DNA of 64,000 bases from Rhizobiales bacterium Y(2018). GTDB lineage: Bacteria; Pseudomonadota; Alphaproteobacteria; Rhizobiales; Aestuariivirgaceae. Position numbers and translations under genes: made by a program. Positions 43,800-51,916 of this stretch are shown here, piece by piece (the first letter of the stretch is position 1; the number at the start of each line of letters is the position of its first letter). The DNA is taken from positions 62,001-126,000 of the forward strand of contig SCPD01000012.1 of assembly GCA_005502925.1 (NCBI GenBank). Reading direction: 5' to 3'. The notes beneath the pieces were generated by a model, which saw only the letters and a list, made by a program, of their open reading frames with translations, did no database searches and was not told the origin of the DNA.

Positions 43800-45374
43800 A
43801 TGACGATAAATCTCACCGTGCCGAGCTTGGCCGAACTTAAACCACGCATCACCGTTTTCGGCGTGGGCGGCGCCGGCGGGAATGCCGTCAACAACATGAT
43901 CGAGAGCCGCCTCGAAGGGGTCGAGTTCGTCGTCGCCAATACCGACGCGCAGGCGCTCACCCAGAATGTCGCCGAAAGGCGCATCCAGATGGGCACCGCC
44001 TTGACGCAAGGCTTGGGCGCCGGCTCGCAGCCGCAGATCGGCGCTGCCGCCGCCGAAGAGGCGCTGCCGGAGATCCTGGACCACCTGGCCGGGGCTCACA
44101 TGTGCTTCATCACCGCCGGCATGGGCGGCGGCACCGGCACTGGTGCGGCACCCGTCATCGCCCGCGCGGCGAAGGAGCAGGGCATCCTCACCGTCGGCGT
44201 GGTGACCAAGCCCTTCCATTTCGAAGGCGTGCGCCGCATGCAGACGGCGGAGCGGGGCATCGAGCTCCTCGCCAAGAATGTCGATACGCTGATCGTCATC
44301 CCCAACCAGAACCTGTTCCGCGTCGCCAACGAGAAGACCACTTTCGCGGCCGCCTTCGCCATGGCCGACCAGGTCCTCTATTCCGGCGTCGCCTCGATCA
44401 CCGAGCTGATGACCAAGGAAGGCCTCATCAATCTCGACTTCGCCGACGTCCGCGCCATCATGAGCGAGATGGGCAAGGCGATGATGGGCACCGGCGAGGC
44501 TTCCGGCGAGAAGCGCGCCATCGAAGCGGCCGAAGCGGCGATCTCCAACCCGCTCCTCGACGATGTGTCGATGCGCGGCGCCCGCGGCCTGCTGATCTCG
44601 ATCACCGGCGGACCCGACCTCACCCTTTACGAAGTCGACGAGGCGGCCACCCGCATCCGCGAGGAAGTGGATTCGGAAGCCAACATCATCCTCGGCGCCA
44701 CCTTCGACGACTCGCTCGAAGGCACGATGCGCGTCTCGGTCGTAGCGACCGGCCTCGCCATCGAGCAGGCTGAGCATCTCGGCGAACAGACTGCCGAAGA
44801 GCAGGAAGCTCCCTCCCGTCCGGTCTTCGGCTATACGGGCAAGCAGCCCATCCCGGTGAAGAAGCCGACGCCGATCCAGATGGCGCCTGCCGCTCCGGCG
44901 CCGCAGGTGAGACGTGTCGCCCCGCCGCAGCCGCAGCCGCTGCCGCAAGCGCAGCCCATGCAGCATGCTGAAGCCGACGTCGAAGACGACCACCACGAAG
45001 ACGTGGCGACGATGCAGCAGGCGGTGCACCAGGCGCGCGCCCAGCAGGCGGCTCCCCGCATGCCGGCGCCTGAGGACTTCCCGCCGATCGCGCAACGCCA
45101 GATCGCCGCGCAGCAGAACCGCATCGAGAACATCGCCGAGCATGCCGCGAAGAAGAAGCGTGGCCTGTTCGAGCGCCTGGCCGGTGTGGGCCTCTCCCGC
45201 AAGGGTGACATGCCGGCAAGCGAGCCTGCTCCGCAGGCCCGCCAGGAGCCGCGCATGCAGCCTGAAGCGCAACGCCCGCAGGTCGCCCAGATGCCGGTGA
45301 CGAGCGCCGCGCAGCCGGCCTATGACGATGATCAGCTGGAAATTCCGGCGTTTCTGCGCCGTCAGGCTAATTAG
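43800..45374 (+). CDS. ftsZ: Cell division GTPase FtsZ
   Basis: 524 residues from ATG 43800, which gives the usual start [20 protein letters not shown]. The tubulin-like ring-forming GTPase. GTP-binding motifs: [26 protein letters not shown], the tubulin signature [18 protein letters not shown], and the T7 loop [13 protein letters not shown]. After the core (~residue 320) comes a long Pro/Gln/Ala-rich linker (~185 residues), then the C-terminal peptide [16 protein letters not shown] that binds FtsA and other partners. The long linker is typical of alphaproteobacteria. An in-frame ATG at 43749 would add 17 atypical residues and lies in the regulatory region. A terminator follows; lpxC, often next in this group, is absent. 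Confidence 0.97.
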   Translation: MTINLTVPSLAELKPRITVFGVGGAGGNAVNNMIESRLEGVEFVVANTDAQALTQNVAERRIQMGTALTQGLGAGSQPQIGAAAAEEALPEILDHLAGAHMCFITAGMGGGTGTGAAPVIARAAKEQGILTVGVVTKPFHFEGVRRMQTAERGIELLAKNVDTLIVIPNQNLFRVANEKTTFAAAFAMADQVLYSGVASITELMTKEGLINLDFADVRAIMSEMGKAMMGTGEASGEKRAIEAAEAAISNPLLDDVSMRGARGLLISITGGPDLTLYEVDEAATRIREEVDSEANIILGATFDDSLEGTMRVSVVATGLAIEQAEHLGEQTAEEQEAPSRPVFGYTGKQPIPVKKPTPIQMAPAAPAPQVRRVAPPQPQPLPQAQPMQHAEADVEDDHHEDVATMQQAVHQARAQQAAPRMPAPEDFPPIAQRQIAAQQNRIENIAEHAAKKKRGLFERLAGVGLSRKGDMPASEPAPQARQEPRMQPEAQRPQVAQMPVTSAAQPAYDDDQLEIPAFLRRQAN

Positions 45375-45400
45375 GCTTAAGTTACTATAGCAGTTGACAA

Positions 45401-45434
45401 AAAGCCCGGCGGTCACACTTCCGCCGGGTTTTCT
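45401..45434 (+). terminator. Rho-independent terminator after ftsZ
   Basis: CCCGGCGG (45405-45412), loop TCACACTT, CCGCCGGG (45421-45428), then TTTTCT, with an A-tract before the stem. A canonical intrinsic terminator 26 bases after the ftsZ stop; bamD therefore needs its own promoter. Confidence 0.9.
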
Positions 45435-45447
45435 GCATCTAAGTGAG

Positions 45448-46446
45448 ATGGGCCGCTGGAATCCCCGTTTGTGGAGGGGTAAAAGGCGACCCCATCTGAT
45501 ATCTCAAGCGGGAATTCGACGGTTGACTCTTCTGTTCAGGACTGGCGTTCGGTTTGCAACGGGCTTGCGCCTTGGCTCCGTCGTTGCCGTCGCGCTGGCG
45601 CTCAGCGCCTGTTCCAGCATGTCCAATCTGCTCGACCGCGGGTCGTCGACCTCGACGCAGGCAGCCTCGTCCGGTTCCGGCGACGGCATCGCCCCCGACA
45701 TGGCGACGCCCGAGCAGTCCGAGCCTGTCGGCCCTCTCTATAATAAGGGCCTCGAACAGATGCAGTCGGGCGAATACCGCACCGCCGCCAAGACCTTCGC
45801 CGAGGTCGAGCGGCAGCATCCTTATTCGGTCTGGGCCACCAAGGCGCAGCTGATGCAGGCCTATTCGCAATATCAGCGCAACGCCTATGACGAGACGATC
45901 AATGCGGCGCAGCGCTTCCTCACGCTGCATCCGGGCCACAAGGATGCGGCCTATGCCTATTATCTGATCGCGCTCAGCAATTACGAGCAGATCATCGATG
46001 TCCGCCGCGACCAGACCAACACCCAGAAGGCGCTCGCTTCGCTGGAAGAGGTGAGCCGGCGCTATCCGGGCACCGCCTACGCACAGGACGCCGCCGCCAA
46101 GGCGACGCTGGCGCGCGACCATCTCGCCGGCAAGGAAATGGAAGTCGGCCGCTATTACCTGAAGAAGGGCTCCTATCTGGCGGGCATCAACCGCTTCAAG
46201 CGGGTGATCACCGAATACCAGAACACCTCGCACACGCCGGAAGCGCTCTACCGCCTGACCGAAGGGTATCTTGCCCTTGGCGTCAAATCGGAAGCGCAGA
46301 CCGCCGCGGCCGTGCTCGGCTATAACTATCCGAAGAGCCAGTGGTACCAGGACGCCTATGCGCTCCTGCAGAATGACGGCATCCTGCCGGCCGAGAACAA
46401 GGAATCCTGGATCAGCAAGGCCGTGAGCTCGGTCAATCCGTTCTAG
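45448..46446 (+). CDS. bamD: Outer membrane protein assembly factor BamD
   Basis: 332 residues from ATG 45448. Essential lipoprotein of the BAM complex that folds outer-membrane proteins. The lipoprotein signal is GLRLGSVVAVALALSACSSM (lipobox LSAC). The mature part is a five-TPR superhelix: GPLYNKGLEQMQSGEYRTAA, FAEVERQHPYSVWATKAQLM, YSQYQRNAYDETINAAQRFL, HPGHKDAAYAYYLIALSNYE, and QTNTQKALASLEEVSRRYPG, ending YPKSQWYQDAYALL. The N-terminus is uncertain. A TTG at 45523 would give a better-proportioned signal peptide (~29 residues), while a frame opening at 45394 would start inside the ftsZ terminator. recN follows after 33 bases. Confidence 0.93.
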   Translation: MGRWNPRLWRGKRRPHLISQAGIRRLTLLFRTGVRFATGLRLGSVVAVALALSACSSMSNLLDRGSSTSTQAASSGSGDGIAPDMATPEQSEPVGPLYNKGLEQMQSGEYRTAAKTFAEVERQHPYSVWATKAQLMQAYSQYQRNAYDETINAAQRFLTLHPGHKDAAYAYYLIALSNYEQIIDVRRDQTNTQKALASLEEVSRRYPGTAYAQDAAAKATLARDHLAGKEMEVGRYYLKKGSYLAGINRFKRVITEYQNTSHTPEALYRLTEGYLALGVKSEAQTAAAVLGYNYPKSQWYQDAYALLQNDGILPAENKESWISKAVSSVNPF

Positions 46447-46479
46447 CTTCATTCTCGAAGACTCAGCTATAAGGGCGCC

Positions 46480-48150
46480 ATGCTGACGGCGCTCTCCATC
46501 CGCGACATCGTCCTCATCGAAAAGCTCGACCTCACGCTCGAGCGTGGCCTCACCGTGCTCACTGGTGAGACGGGGGCGGGCAAGTCCATCCTCCTCGACG
46601 CGCTGGGGCTGGCGCTGGGCGCCCGCGGCGACAGCAGCCTGGTTCGCAACGGCGCCGAGAAAGGCGTCGTCACCGCCGCCTTCTCGCTGCCCAAGGCGCA
46701 TGCCGCCTTCGACCTTCTGGCGGCGCAGGATATCGAGGCCGAGGGCGAACTCGTCATCCGCCGCATCCAGAATGCCGACGGTCCGAGCCGCGCCAGTGTC
46801 AACGACCAGCCGGTCAGTCTCAATCTGCTGCGCCAGATCGCCGGAACGCTGACCGAGATCCACGGCCAGCATGACGATCGCGCCTTGGTCAATTCCGCCA
46901 ATCACCGGCGGCTGCTCGATGCCTTTGGTGGGCTCGACGCCGAAGCGGAGAAGGTGCGCGAGCTGTGGGAGACGCTGAGTGCGGCCGAAACACAGCTCGC
47001 CGAGCACAAAGCGCGGCTCGCCCGCTCGGAAGCCGAGCGTGAGTATCTGACCCATGCGGCGGATGAGCTGCGCACGCTCGATCCGCAACCGGAAGAGGAA
47101 ACCCGGCTCGCCGAGAAGCGTCAGCTGATGATGAATGCCGAGCAGTTCGCCAGTGCGCTGAGTGATGCGGAAGACGCGCTCAATGGCGACGGCGCCGTCG
47201 AGTCACGGCTCAATGCGGCGTTGCGCAAGCTCGAACGGCGCAAGGACCAGGCGCAGGGGCGGCTCGACCGCATCTGCGAGGCGCTCGACCGGGTGCTGCA
47301 GGAAATGGGGGAGGCGCATCGCGCCTCGGCGGAAGCCCTGCGCTCCTTCGCCTTCAATCCGCGTGAGCTGGAGCAGTCGGAAGAACGGCTCTTCGCGCTG
47401 CGCGCCGCGGCGCGCAAATACAAATGTACGGTCGATGCGCTTGCGGTTGTTCGCGAGAAGATGGAAGGCGACCTCCAGGCGATCGCCGATGGCGGCGTCG
47501 AGCTGGCGCGGCTCGAAGCGGCCTATAGGGCGCATGGCGATGCCTTCGATGAGGCGGCGGCGAAACTGAGCGACAAGCGCAAGAAAGTGGCGCGCAAGCT
47601 CGACGATGCGGTGGTGAGGGAACTGGCGCCCTTGAAGCTCGACAAGGCGCGCTTTGAGACGCGCGTCGAAGCCGATCGCGGGCGGGGCGGGAGCCATGGT
47701 TTCGACAAGGTGGAGTTCCTCGTCGCCGCCAATCCGGGCACGCCTTTGTCGCCTCTGATGAAGGTTGCCTCGGGTGGCGAGCTGGCGCGTTTCATGCTGG
47801 CGCTCAAGGTCATCCTGGCCGCCAAAGGATCGGCGCCCACTTTGGTCTTCGACGAGATCGATACCGGCGTCGGTGGCGCCGTCGCCGATGCGATCGGCGT
47901 CAGGCTGGCACGCCTCGCCAAGGGCCTCCAGGTCCTCGCGGTGACACATTCGCCGCAGGTCGCGGCACTGGCCGGCCAGCACATGCTGATCAGCAAGATG
48001 GAAGAGGTCGGCAAGAAGCGCATGGTGACGCGCGTGCAGGACCTGAGTGCGGCGAGCCGGCGCGAGGAAATCGCCCGCATGCTGTCCGGCGCCAAAGTGA
48101 CCGAAGAAGCCCGCGCCCAGGCTGACCAGCTGCTCCGCGCCAGTTCCTGA
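46480..48150 (+). CDS. recN: DNA repair protein RecN
   Basis: 556 residues. SMC-like ATPase that helps repair double-strand breaks. The N-terminal half-domain has LTALSIRDIVLIEKLDLTLE and Walker A LTGETGAGKSILLDALGLAL, then EIHGQHDDRALVNSANHRRL. The middle (~residues 150-390) is two coiled-coil arms with the hinge-like ELRTLDPQPEEETRLAEKRQ. The C-terminal half has the signature KVASGGELARFMLALK, Walker B PTLVFDEIDTGVGG, and VLAVTHSPQVAALAGQHMLI. Family length is normal (~555). It lies downstream of bamD, the usual alphaproteobacterial order, but ligA, which often follows, is 12 kb away. Confidence 0.96.
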   Translation: MLTALSIRDIVLIEKLDLTLERGLTVLTGETGAGKSILLDALGLALGARGDSSLVRNGAEKGVVTAAFSLPKAHAAFDLLAAQDIEAEGELVIRRIQNADGPSRASVNDQPVSLNLLRQIAGTLTEIHGQHDDRALVNSANHRRLLDAFGGLDAEAEKVRELWETLSAAETQLAEHKARLARSEAEREYLTHAADELRTLDPQPEEETRLAEKRQLMMNAEQFASALSDAEDALNGDGAVESRLNAALRKLERRKDQAQGRLDRICEALDRVLQEMGEAHRASAEALRSFAFNPRELEQSEERLFALRAAARKYKCTVDALAVVREKMEGDLQAIADGGVELARLEAAYRAHGDAFDEAAAKLSDKRKKVARKLDDAVVRELAPLKLDKARFETRVEADRGRGGSHGFDKVEFLVAANPGTPLSPLMKVASGGELARFMLALKVILAAKGSAPTLVFDEIDTGVGGAVADAIGVRLARLAKGLQVLAVTHSPQVAALAGQHMLISKMEEVGKKRMVTRVQDLSAASRREEIARMLSGAKVTEEARAQADQLLRASS

Positions 48151-48406
48151 TTAAAAATCCTGGCGGTGGGGACGGGCGGTCCTCACATTTCGCGATCACA
48201 TGTCCGGATTGCCGTGATCGTGCTGGAACAAAGCACCGTCGCCACCCATATCTTCAATGCTTCCCAAATTCGCAGCACGATTTGCGCGAAGCGTTATGGA
48301 GACATTACGACGTGCAGCCGTAATGTTGCGGACACAAGATGGCCGCCTTGATGTGCTGTCTTTGATCAGGACAACCATCCTGGCTGTTCACAGTAGAGGA
48401 GATTCC

Positions 48407-48826
48407 ATGATGTGCGATTATAGTCTGCATCACGTCGCCTCTCGTCCCGCGAAAGTCGGTGACAAGCTGGTAACGTCTGCCTTCGACAGCTCGACCACGC
48501 ATGGCTTTTGCGGCGTCGATCAACCCGAAGTGGCCGTGTGTCTTCGTCCGGGTACGGAACTTGCCTTCGAAAATGGTGTGGAAAGCAACCACGCCACGCT
48601 CGGCGGTCTCGGTGTGGAGTATGCGGAACTTGACGGCAAGGTCGCCCGGTTCACCCAGATCAATATGGACCAGCCTTACGCCTTTCACGATGCGCTCGAG
48701 TTTCCCGATGGCAAGATCGTTCTCGTGACGCATCTGCGCAAGGGGCAGCGCGCTACCGTGCTGCAGTTGCCGCCTGTCGGCGAGCCGGCGAAGAAGGAAG
48801 AGATCGTGCCGATGTATATCGGCTGA
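48407..48826 (+). CDS. Conserved hypothetical protein
   Basis: 139 residues from ATG 48407 (or 48410), preceded by AGAGGAGA. It has MCDYSLHHVASRPAKVGDKL near the start, then TSAFDSSTTHGFCGVDQPEVAVCLRPGTE, and FTQINMDQPYAFHDALEFPDGKIVLVTHLRKG near the end. I recall similar small proteins in rhizobia, all without known function. No signal peptide or membrane segment. The frame is open for 50 codons upstream, but those residues do not look coding and the ribosome binding site supports 48407. The 256 bases between recN and this gene hold no other gene I can support. A strong hairpin follows. Confidence 0.7.
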   Translation: MMCDYSLHHVASRPAKVGDKLVTSAFDSSTTHGFCGVDQPEVAVCLRPGTELAFENGVESNHATLGGLGVEYAELDGKVARFTQINMDQPYAFHDALEFPDGKIVLVTHLRKGQRATVLQLPPVGEPAKKEEIVPMYIG

Positions 48827-48835
48827 GGATCACGA

Positions 48836-48867
48836 CCGCCCGCCCGTGCGGCTTGCCGGGCGGGCGG
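48836..48867. terminator. Bidirectional hairpin between convergent genes
   Basis: CCGCCCGCCCG (48836-48846) and CGGGCGGGCGG (48857-48867) form an eleven-base-pair perfect stem with a ten-base loop, lying between the stops at 48826 and 48879. There is no long U-tract on the plus strand, so it may act as an mRNA 3' barrier. Confidence 0.65.
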
Positions 48868-48878
48868 ATTGATGAAAG

Positions 48879-49796
48879 TCACAGATTCAGCTGGTAGCTG
48901 ACCGGCACCCAGCGGAAAGCGTCGTGTGTGCGCTCGACGAAGCCGAGGCCGGGAAATGGCATGTGATAGCCGGCGACGACGATCCGTTCATCGGCTGCCC
49001 AGGTGAGGAGACGCCGGCGCGTGCGCGCCGCCGCCTCCTTGTCGTCATCGACATTTGCTTGCCAGTCCGGCCGCTGCAAGGACACGATGTAATGGAGGCA
49101 CGTGTCCGACCAGATCAATAGGCGTCTGTCCGCACTTTCTATCCGCCAGGCGAGGAGGCCCGGCGAATGGCCGGCGGCGTTGACCGCTGTAATGCCGGGC
49201 AGGATCTCGTCGCCCGGGGCAACGAAGGTCGCGCGGTCGGCGAGGGGCGCACAATTGCGCATGAAGAGCTCGCGATTGGCGTGGCGCGCCTCCCGTATAT
49301 TCTCGCCGCGCCGCCAGAACTCGAATTCCGTAGCACCAAATACGTAACGCGCGCCGGGAAAGGTGGGCGCGCCGTCCGTCATCAGGCCGCCAATGTGATC
49401 GGGATGGCCATGGGTGAGGACCACGATGTCGATATCCGCCGCCGCCACGCCCAGCTGATTGAGGCTCTGGAGAAGCGTGCTTTCGGGCTCACCGAGACCC
49501 GTGTCGAACAGGACCTTCACCTTGCCCGTGTCGACGAAGACCGGAATGAAGGGATGCTCAAAGCGGTCGGGATCGATGAAGTTCGCCGCCGCGAGCCCGC
49601 GCACGCGGTCTTCCGGCTCACCCAAGGCGAAGCTCTCGGCAAGCCCATCGCGGATATCTGTCGCATCGAGCAGGGTGGCGATCCTGAAGCCGCCGAAATC
49701 GAAGGCGTAAACACTGGGATGCAAGGGCATGGACGGCACTATGTCCGGCCTCCAGGGCGAAGCCAAGGGACCATCTTGTGCTAGCGGAAAGGTCAT
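48879..49796 (-). CDS. Metallo-beta-lactamase-fold hydrolase
   Basis: About 305 residues from ATG 49796; ATGs at 49814 and 49730 are alternatives, and the conserved part begins at VYAFDFGGFRIATLLD. Zinc ligands: HxHxDH in IVVLTHGHPDHIGGL, a further H in VNAAGHSPGLLAWRI, D in LLIWSDTCLHY, and H in VVAGYHMPFPGLG. Residues KVKVLFDTGLGEPESTLLQ are the usual strand before the HxHxDH loop. This is the general MBL superfamily (AHL-lactonase-like or glyoxalase-like enzymes); the substrate cannot be assigned. The longest N-terminus would overlap the leader of the divergent nucleoside hydrolase gene. Confidence 0.85.
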   Translation of the reverse strand: MTFPLAQDGPLASPWRPDIVPSMPLHPSVYAFDFGGFRIATLLDATDIRDGLAESFALGEPEDRVRGLAAANFIDPDRFEHPFIPVFVDTGKVKVLFDTGLGEPESTLLQSLNQLGVAAADIDIVVLTHGHPDHIGGLMTDGAPTFPGARYVFGATEFEFWRRGENIREARHANRELFMRNCAPLADRATFVAPGDEILPGITAVNAAGHSPGLLAWRIESADRRLLIWSDTCLHYIVSLQRPDWQANVDDDKEAAARTRRRLLTWAADERIVVAGYHMPFPGLGFVERTHDAFRWVPVSYQLNL

Positions 49797-49836
49797 GTAT
49801 GAAGCCCGGAGCATTTTTGTTGACGTAAATCCTTAT

Positions 49837-49859
49837 CGCCAAAGTCTCCAACTTTGGCG
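49837..49859. repeat. Hairpin in the nucleoside hydrolase leader
   Basis: CGCCAAAGT (49837-49845), loop CTCCA, ACTTTGGCG (49851-49859): a nine-base-pair perfect stem, 22 bases before the gene start. A nearly identical stem with loop CTTCA is at 60560-60586, there followed by a U-tract. Here it is in a 5' leader and could affect translation. Confidence 0.6.
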
Positions 49860-49881
49860 GGATGTGCTCTGGGGGCTTCGA

Positions 49882-50793
49882 ATGAAAGCGATTATCGATA
49901 CGGATCCGGGCGTCGACGATGCGATGGCGATCTTCTACGCGGCCTCCTGTCCGGAAATCGAGCTCATTGGCCTGACCTCCATCTACGGCAATGTCCCCGT
50001 CGAAATGGGAACGCGCAACGCGCTGCATCTGGTCGAGATGCTCGGCCGTCCGATCCCGGTGGCGCAAGGGCTGCCCAAGCCGTTGTGCGGGCGGCACTGG
50101 GAGCCGGTGCATTGGATCCATGGCGAGCAGGGCTTCGGCGCCTTGCCGGCGCCCGCGCCCAAAGGCCGCGCGGTCGACAGTCCGGCCGTCGATTTCCTCA
50201 TCGACCAGGCGAGGCGCCATAAGGGCGAATTGGTGGTGTTCCCGATCGGGCCCTTGACCAATATCGCCGCGGCGATCGAGCGCGATCCCGATTTCGCCAA
50301 GAATGTCGCCCGGATCGTCATCATGGGTGGCGTCGTCCATGCGCGCGGAAATGTGACGCCCTTCGCCGAAGCGAATATCTACAACGATCCCGACGCGGCC
50401 CAGATCGTGCTCAATTCCGGTGCCGAGACGCTTCTGGTCGGTCTCGATGTCACCGACCGTACCTCGGTGACGAAGGAGAATTTTGCGGCACTCGCCAGGC
50501 GGGCGCCGAAATTCGGCGGCTTCCTCGCGGCGATCTCGGATTTCTATATCGATGTCTATCTGGGACGGGGCGCCAAAGGCTGCAGCCTGCATGACCCGGC
50601 GACCGTCATCGCCGCACTCCGGCCCGAGCTCTTCCGCATGGAAGAGGGCGATGTCGAAGTGGGGCTCGATGGCGAGAAGCTCGGCCAGACCGTGCTCAAG
50701 CCGCGCACCGGCCAGAAGACGCGTGTCTGCGTCGCGGCCGACTATGATCGTGTGGTCGACGTGTTTCTCGACGGGATCGCCACGCTCGGCTGA
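49882..50793 (+). CDS. Inosine-uridine-type nucleoside hydrolase
   Basis: 303 residues from ATG 49882. Cleaves the N-glycosidic bond of ribonucleosides to base plus ribose. The calcium-binding signature is IIDTDPGVDDAMAIFYAA; further family features are GLTSIYGNVPVEMGTRNALH, FPIGPLTNIAAAIERDP, VIMGGVVHARGNVTPFAEANIYNDPDAAQIV, and GCSLHDPATVIAAL with the catalytic-site His/Asp. Length is normal (~310). Upstream in-frame codons to 49729 are not protein-like. It converges with the LacI gene (stops one base apart). Next to the AHCY-like/amidohydrolase operon it may release the base from inosine or adenosine made there. Confidence 0.92.
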   Translation: MKAIIDTDPGVDDAMAIFYAASCPEIELIGLTSIYGNVPVEMGTRNALHLVEMLGRPIPVAQGLPKPLCGRHWEPVHWIHGEQGFGALPAPAPKGRAVDSPAVDFLIDQARRHKGELVVFPIGPLTNIAAAIERDPDFAKNVARIVIMGGVVHARGNVTPFAEANIYNDPDAAQIVLNSGAETLLVGLDVTDRTSVTKENFAALARRAPKFGGFLAAISDFYIDVYLGRGAKGCSLHDPATVIAALRPELFRMEEGDVEVGLDGEKLGQTVLKPRTGQKTRVCVAADYDRVVDVFLDGIATLG

Positions 50794-51777
50794 TCAGGAC
50801 GTCTCGCCGCACTGCAGGGCGCCCGCTATTACATGTGAGGGATTATCGACCGCATTCCAGCCGTCGAGCACCTCGAAGGCGCGCCGCGCCAGCTCGGCGA
50901 GCGGCAGCGCGAAAGTGGTGAGGCGGCTGCTGCCATTAAGCGCCTCGCGGATGCCGTCGAAGCCGACGATCGCAATATCCTTCGGCACTCTGAGCCGTGC
51001 TTCGGCGGCGGCGCGCAGGGCGGCCAGCGCCTGCTCGTCTGTTGTGGCGAAGATCGCGCGGGGATGCCCGGGCTTCGCCAGCAATGGACGCAGCGCGGAT
51101 TCGGCGCCAAGCCTTTCGAAGGACACACGATGGAGCCGGCCTTTCGTCGCAAGACCGGCTTCGCTCATGGCCTGTTGCCAGCCGCGCTCACGTTTGCCGG
51201 AGGGGCCGAAATCATCGGGCCCGGCGATGCAATGGATGTCTTCATAACCTTGCGCGATCAGATGACGGGTCGCGGCGATGCCGCCGCCGACATCGTCGAA
51301 GAGCACGCTCGGATCGGGGGCGCCGGCGGGTGCCGAATGGACATAGATGCGCGGGCAGCCATCGAGGCTTTCGGCGTGGCCGGTGATGCTGGTGACGAAG
51401 ATGCCGCGCGGGCGCAGATCGGCGAAAGCGCGCTCGTAATCGAGCTCGACCGCCGGGTCGTAAGCCGTGTTGCCGATGAGGGTGAGGAAGCCACGCGCTT
51501 TGCCCTCGCGCTCGAATTCGCGCGCCAGCTCGCTGAAAAAGGCATTGGAGGAATCGGGCACCAGGAGCCCGACAAGATTGGAGCGGCCGGCCATCAAGGC
51601 GCTGGCGAGCGGATTGCGCCGATAGCCGAGCTCGGCGATGGCCTGCTCGACCTTGACCTTGGTCTGGGGCGCCACGGTACGGGGGCCGTCATTCAGCACA
51701 TAGCTCACCACGGCGGTCGAGGTGCCGGCGAGCCGGGCGACATCGGCAAGGGTAGGGCGGCGGGCTCTATCGGCCAT
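50794..51777 (-). CDS. LacI-family transcriptional repressor
   Basis: 327 residues from ATG 51777. The N-terminal LacI helix-turn-helix is clear: PTLADVARLAGTSTAVVSYVLNDG, then hinge helix RRNPLASALMAGRSNLVGLL. The rest is a periplasmic-binding-type sensor domain (LVPDSSNAFFSELAREFERE, IFVTSITGHAESLDG, VGGGIAATRHLIAQGYEDIHC, IAIVGFDGIREAL). It should bind a sugar- or nucleoside-like effector. It is divergent from the AHCY-like/ABC operon, and a palindrome with central CG overlaps that operon's promoter, so it probably represses it. An in-frame extension to 52197 crosses the promoter and is not coding. Confidence 0.93.
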   Translation of the reverse strand: MADRARRPTLADVARLAGTSTAVVSYVLNDGPRTVAPQTKVKVEQAIAELGYRRNPLASALMAGRSNLVGLLVPDSSNAFFSELAREFEREGKARGFLTLIGNTAYDPAVELDYERAFADLRPRGIFVTSITGHAESLDGCPRIYVHSAPAGAPDPSVLFDDVGGGIAATRHLIAQGYEDIHCIAGPDDFGPSGKRERGWQQAMSEAGLATKGRLHRVSFERLGAESALRPLLAKPGHPRAIFATTDEQALAALRAAAEARLRVPKDIAIVGFDGIREALNGSSRLTTFALPLAELARRAFEVLDGWNAVDNPSHVIAGALQCGETS

Positions 51778-51829
51778 GGTCAGTCGCCTTTTGCTTGTGC
51801 ATAGCACCCCCGGACATTTCAAAGATACA

Positions 51830-51859
51830 TTGACAATAGCAGAAGCTAAGCGCTTAGAT
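51830..51859 (+). promoter_or_regulatory. Promoter with LacI-type operator for the thionucleoside operon
   Basis: TTGACA (51830-51835) and TTAGAT (51854-51859), 18 bp apart, form a sigma-70-like promoter. A 12-bp perfect palindrome CTAAGCGCTTAG (51846-51857) with central CG, typical of LacI-family operators, overlaps the -10 element. It is the only such palindrome in the 139-bp divergent region. Confidence 0.65.
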
Positions 51860-51916
51860 AAGCCATAACCCGTCAAATCTGGCGGGGTCAATGGCGGATC
51901 CGGGGGCAATCGGGGT

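Noticed and set aside
45394-45447. Upstream start for bamD at TTG 45394
   Set aside because: It lies within the ftsZ terminator hairpin, and the added residues have no signal-peptide character.
48151-48406. Small frames between recN and the 48407 gene
   Set aside because: They are short, lack ribosome binding sites and have no recognisable protein features.
51778-51916. SAH riboswitch in front of the AHCY-like gene
   Set aside because: The leader is short and holds a promoter plus palindrome; no pseudoknot-like conserved core was visible.
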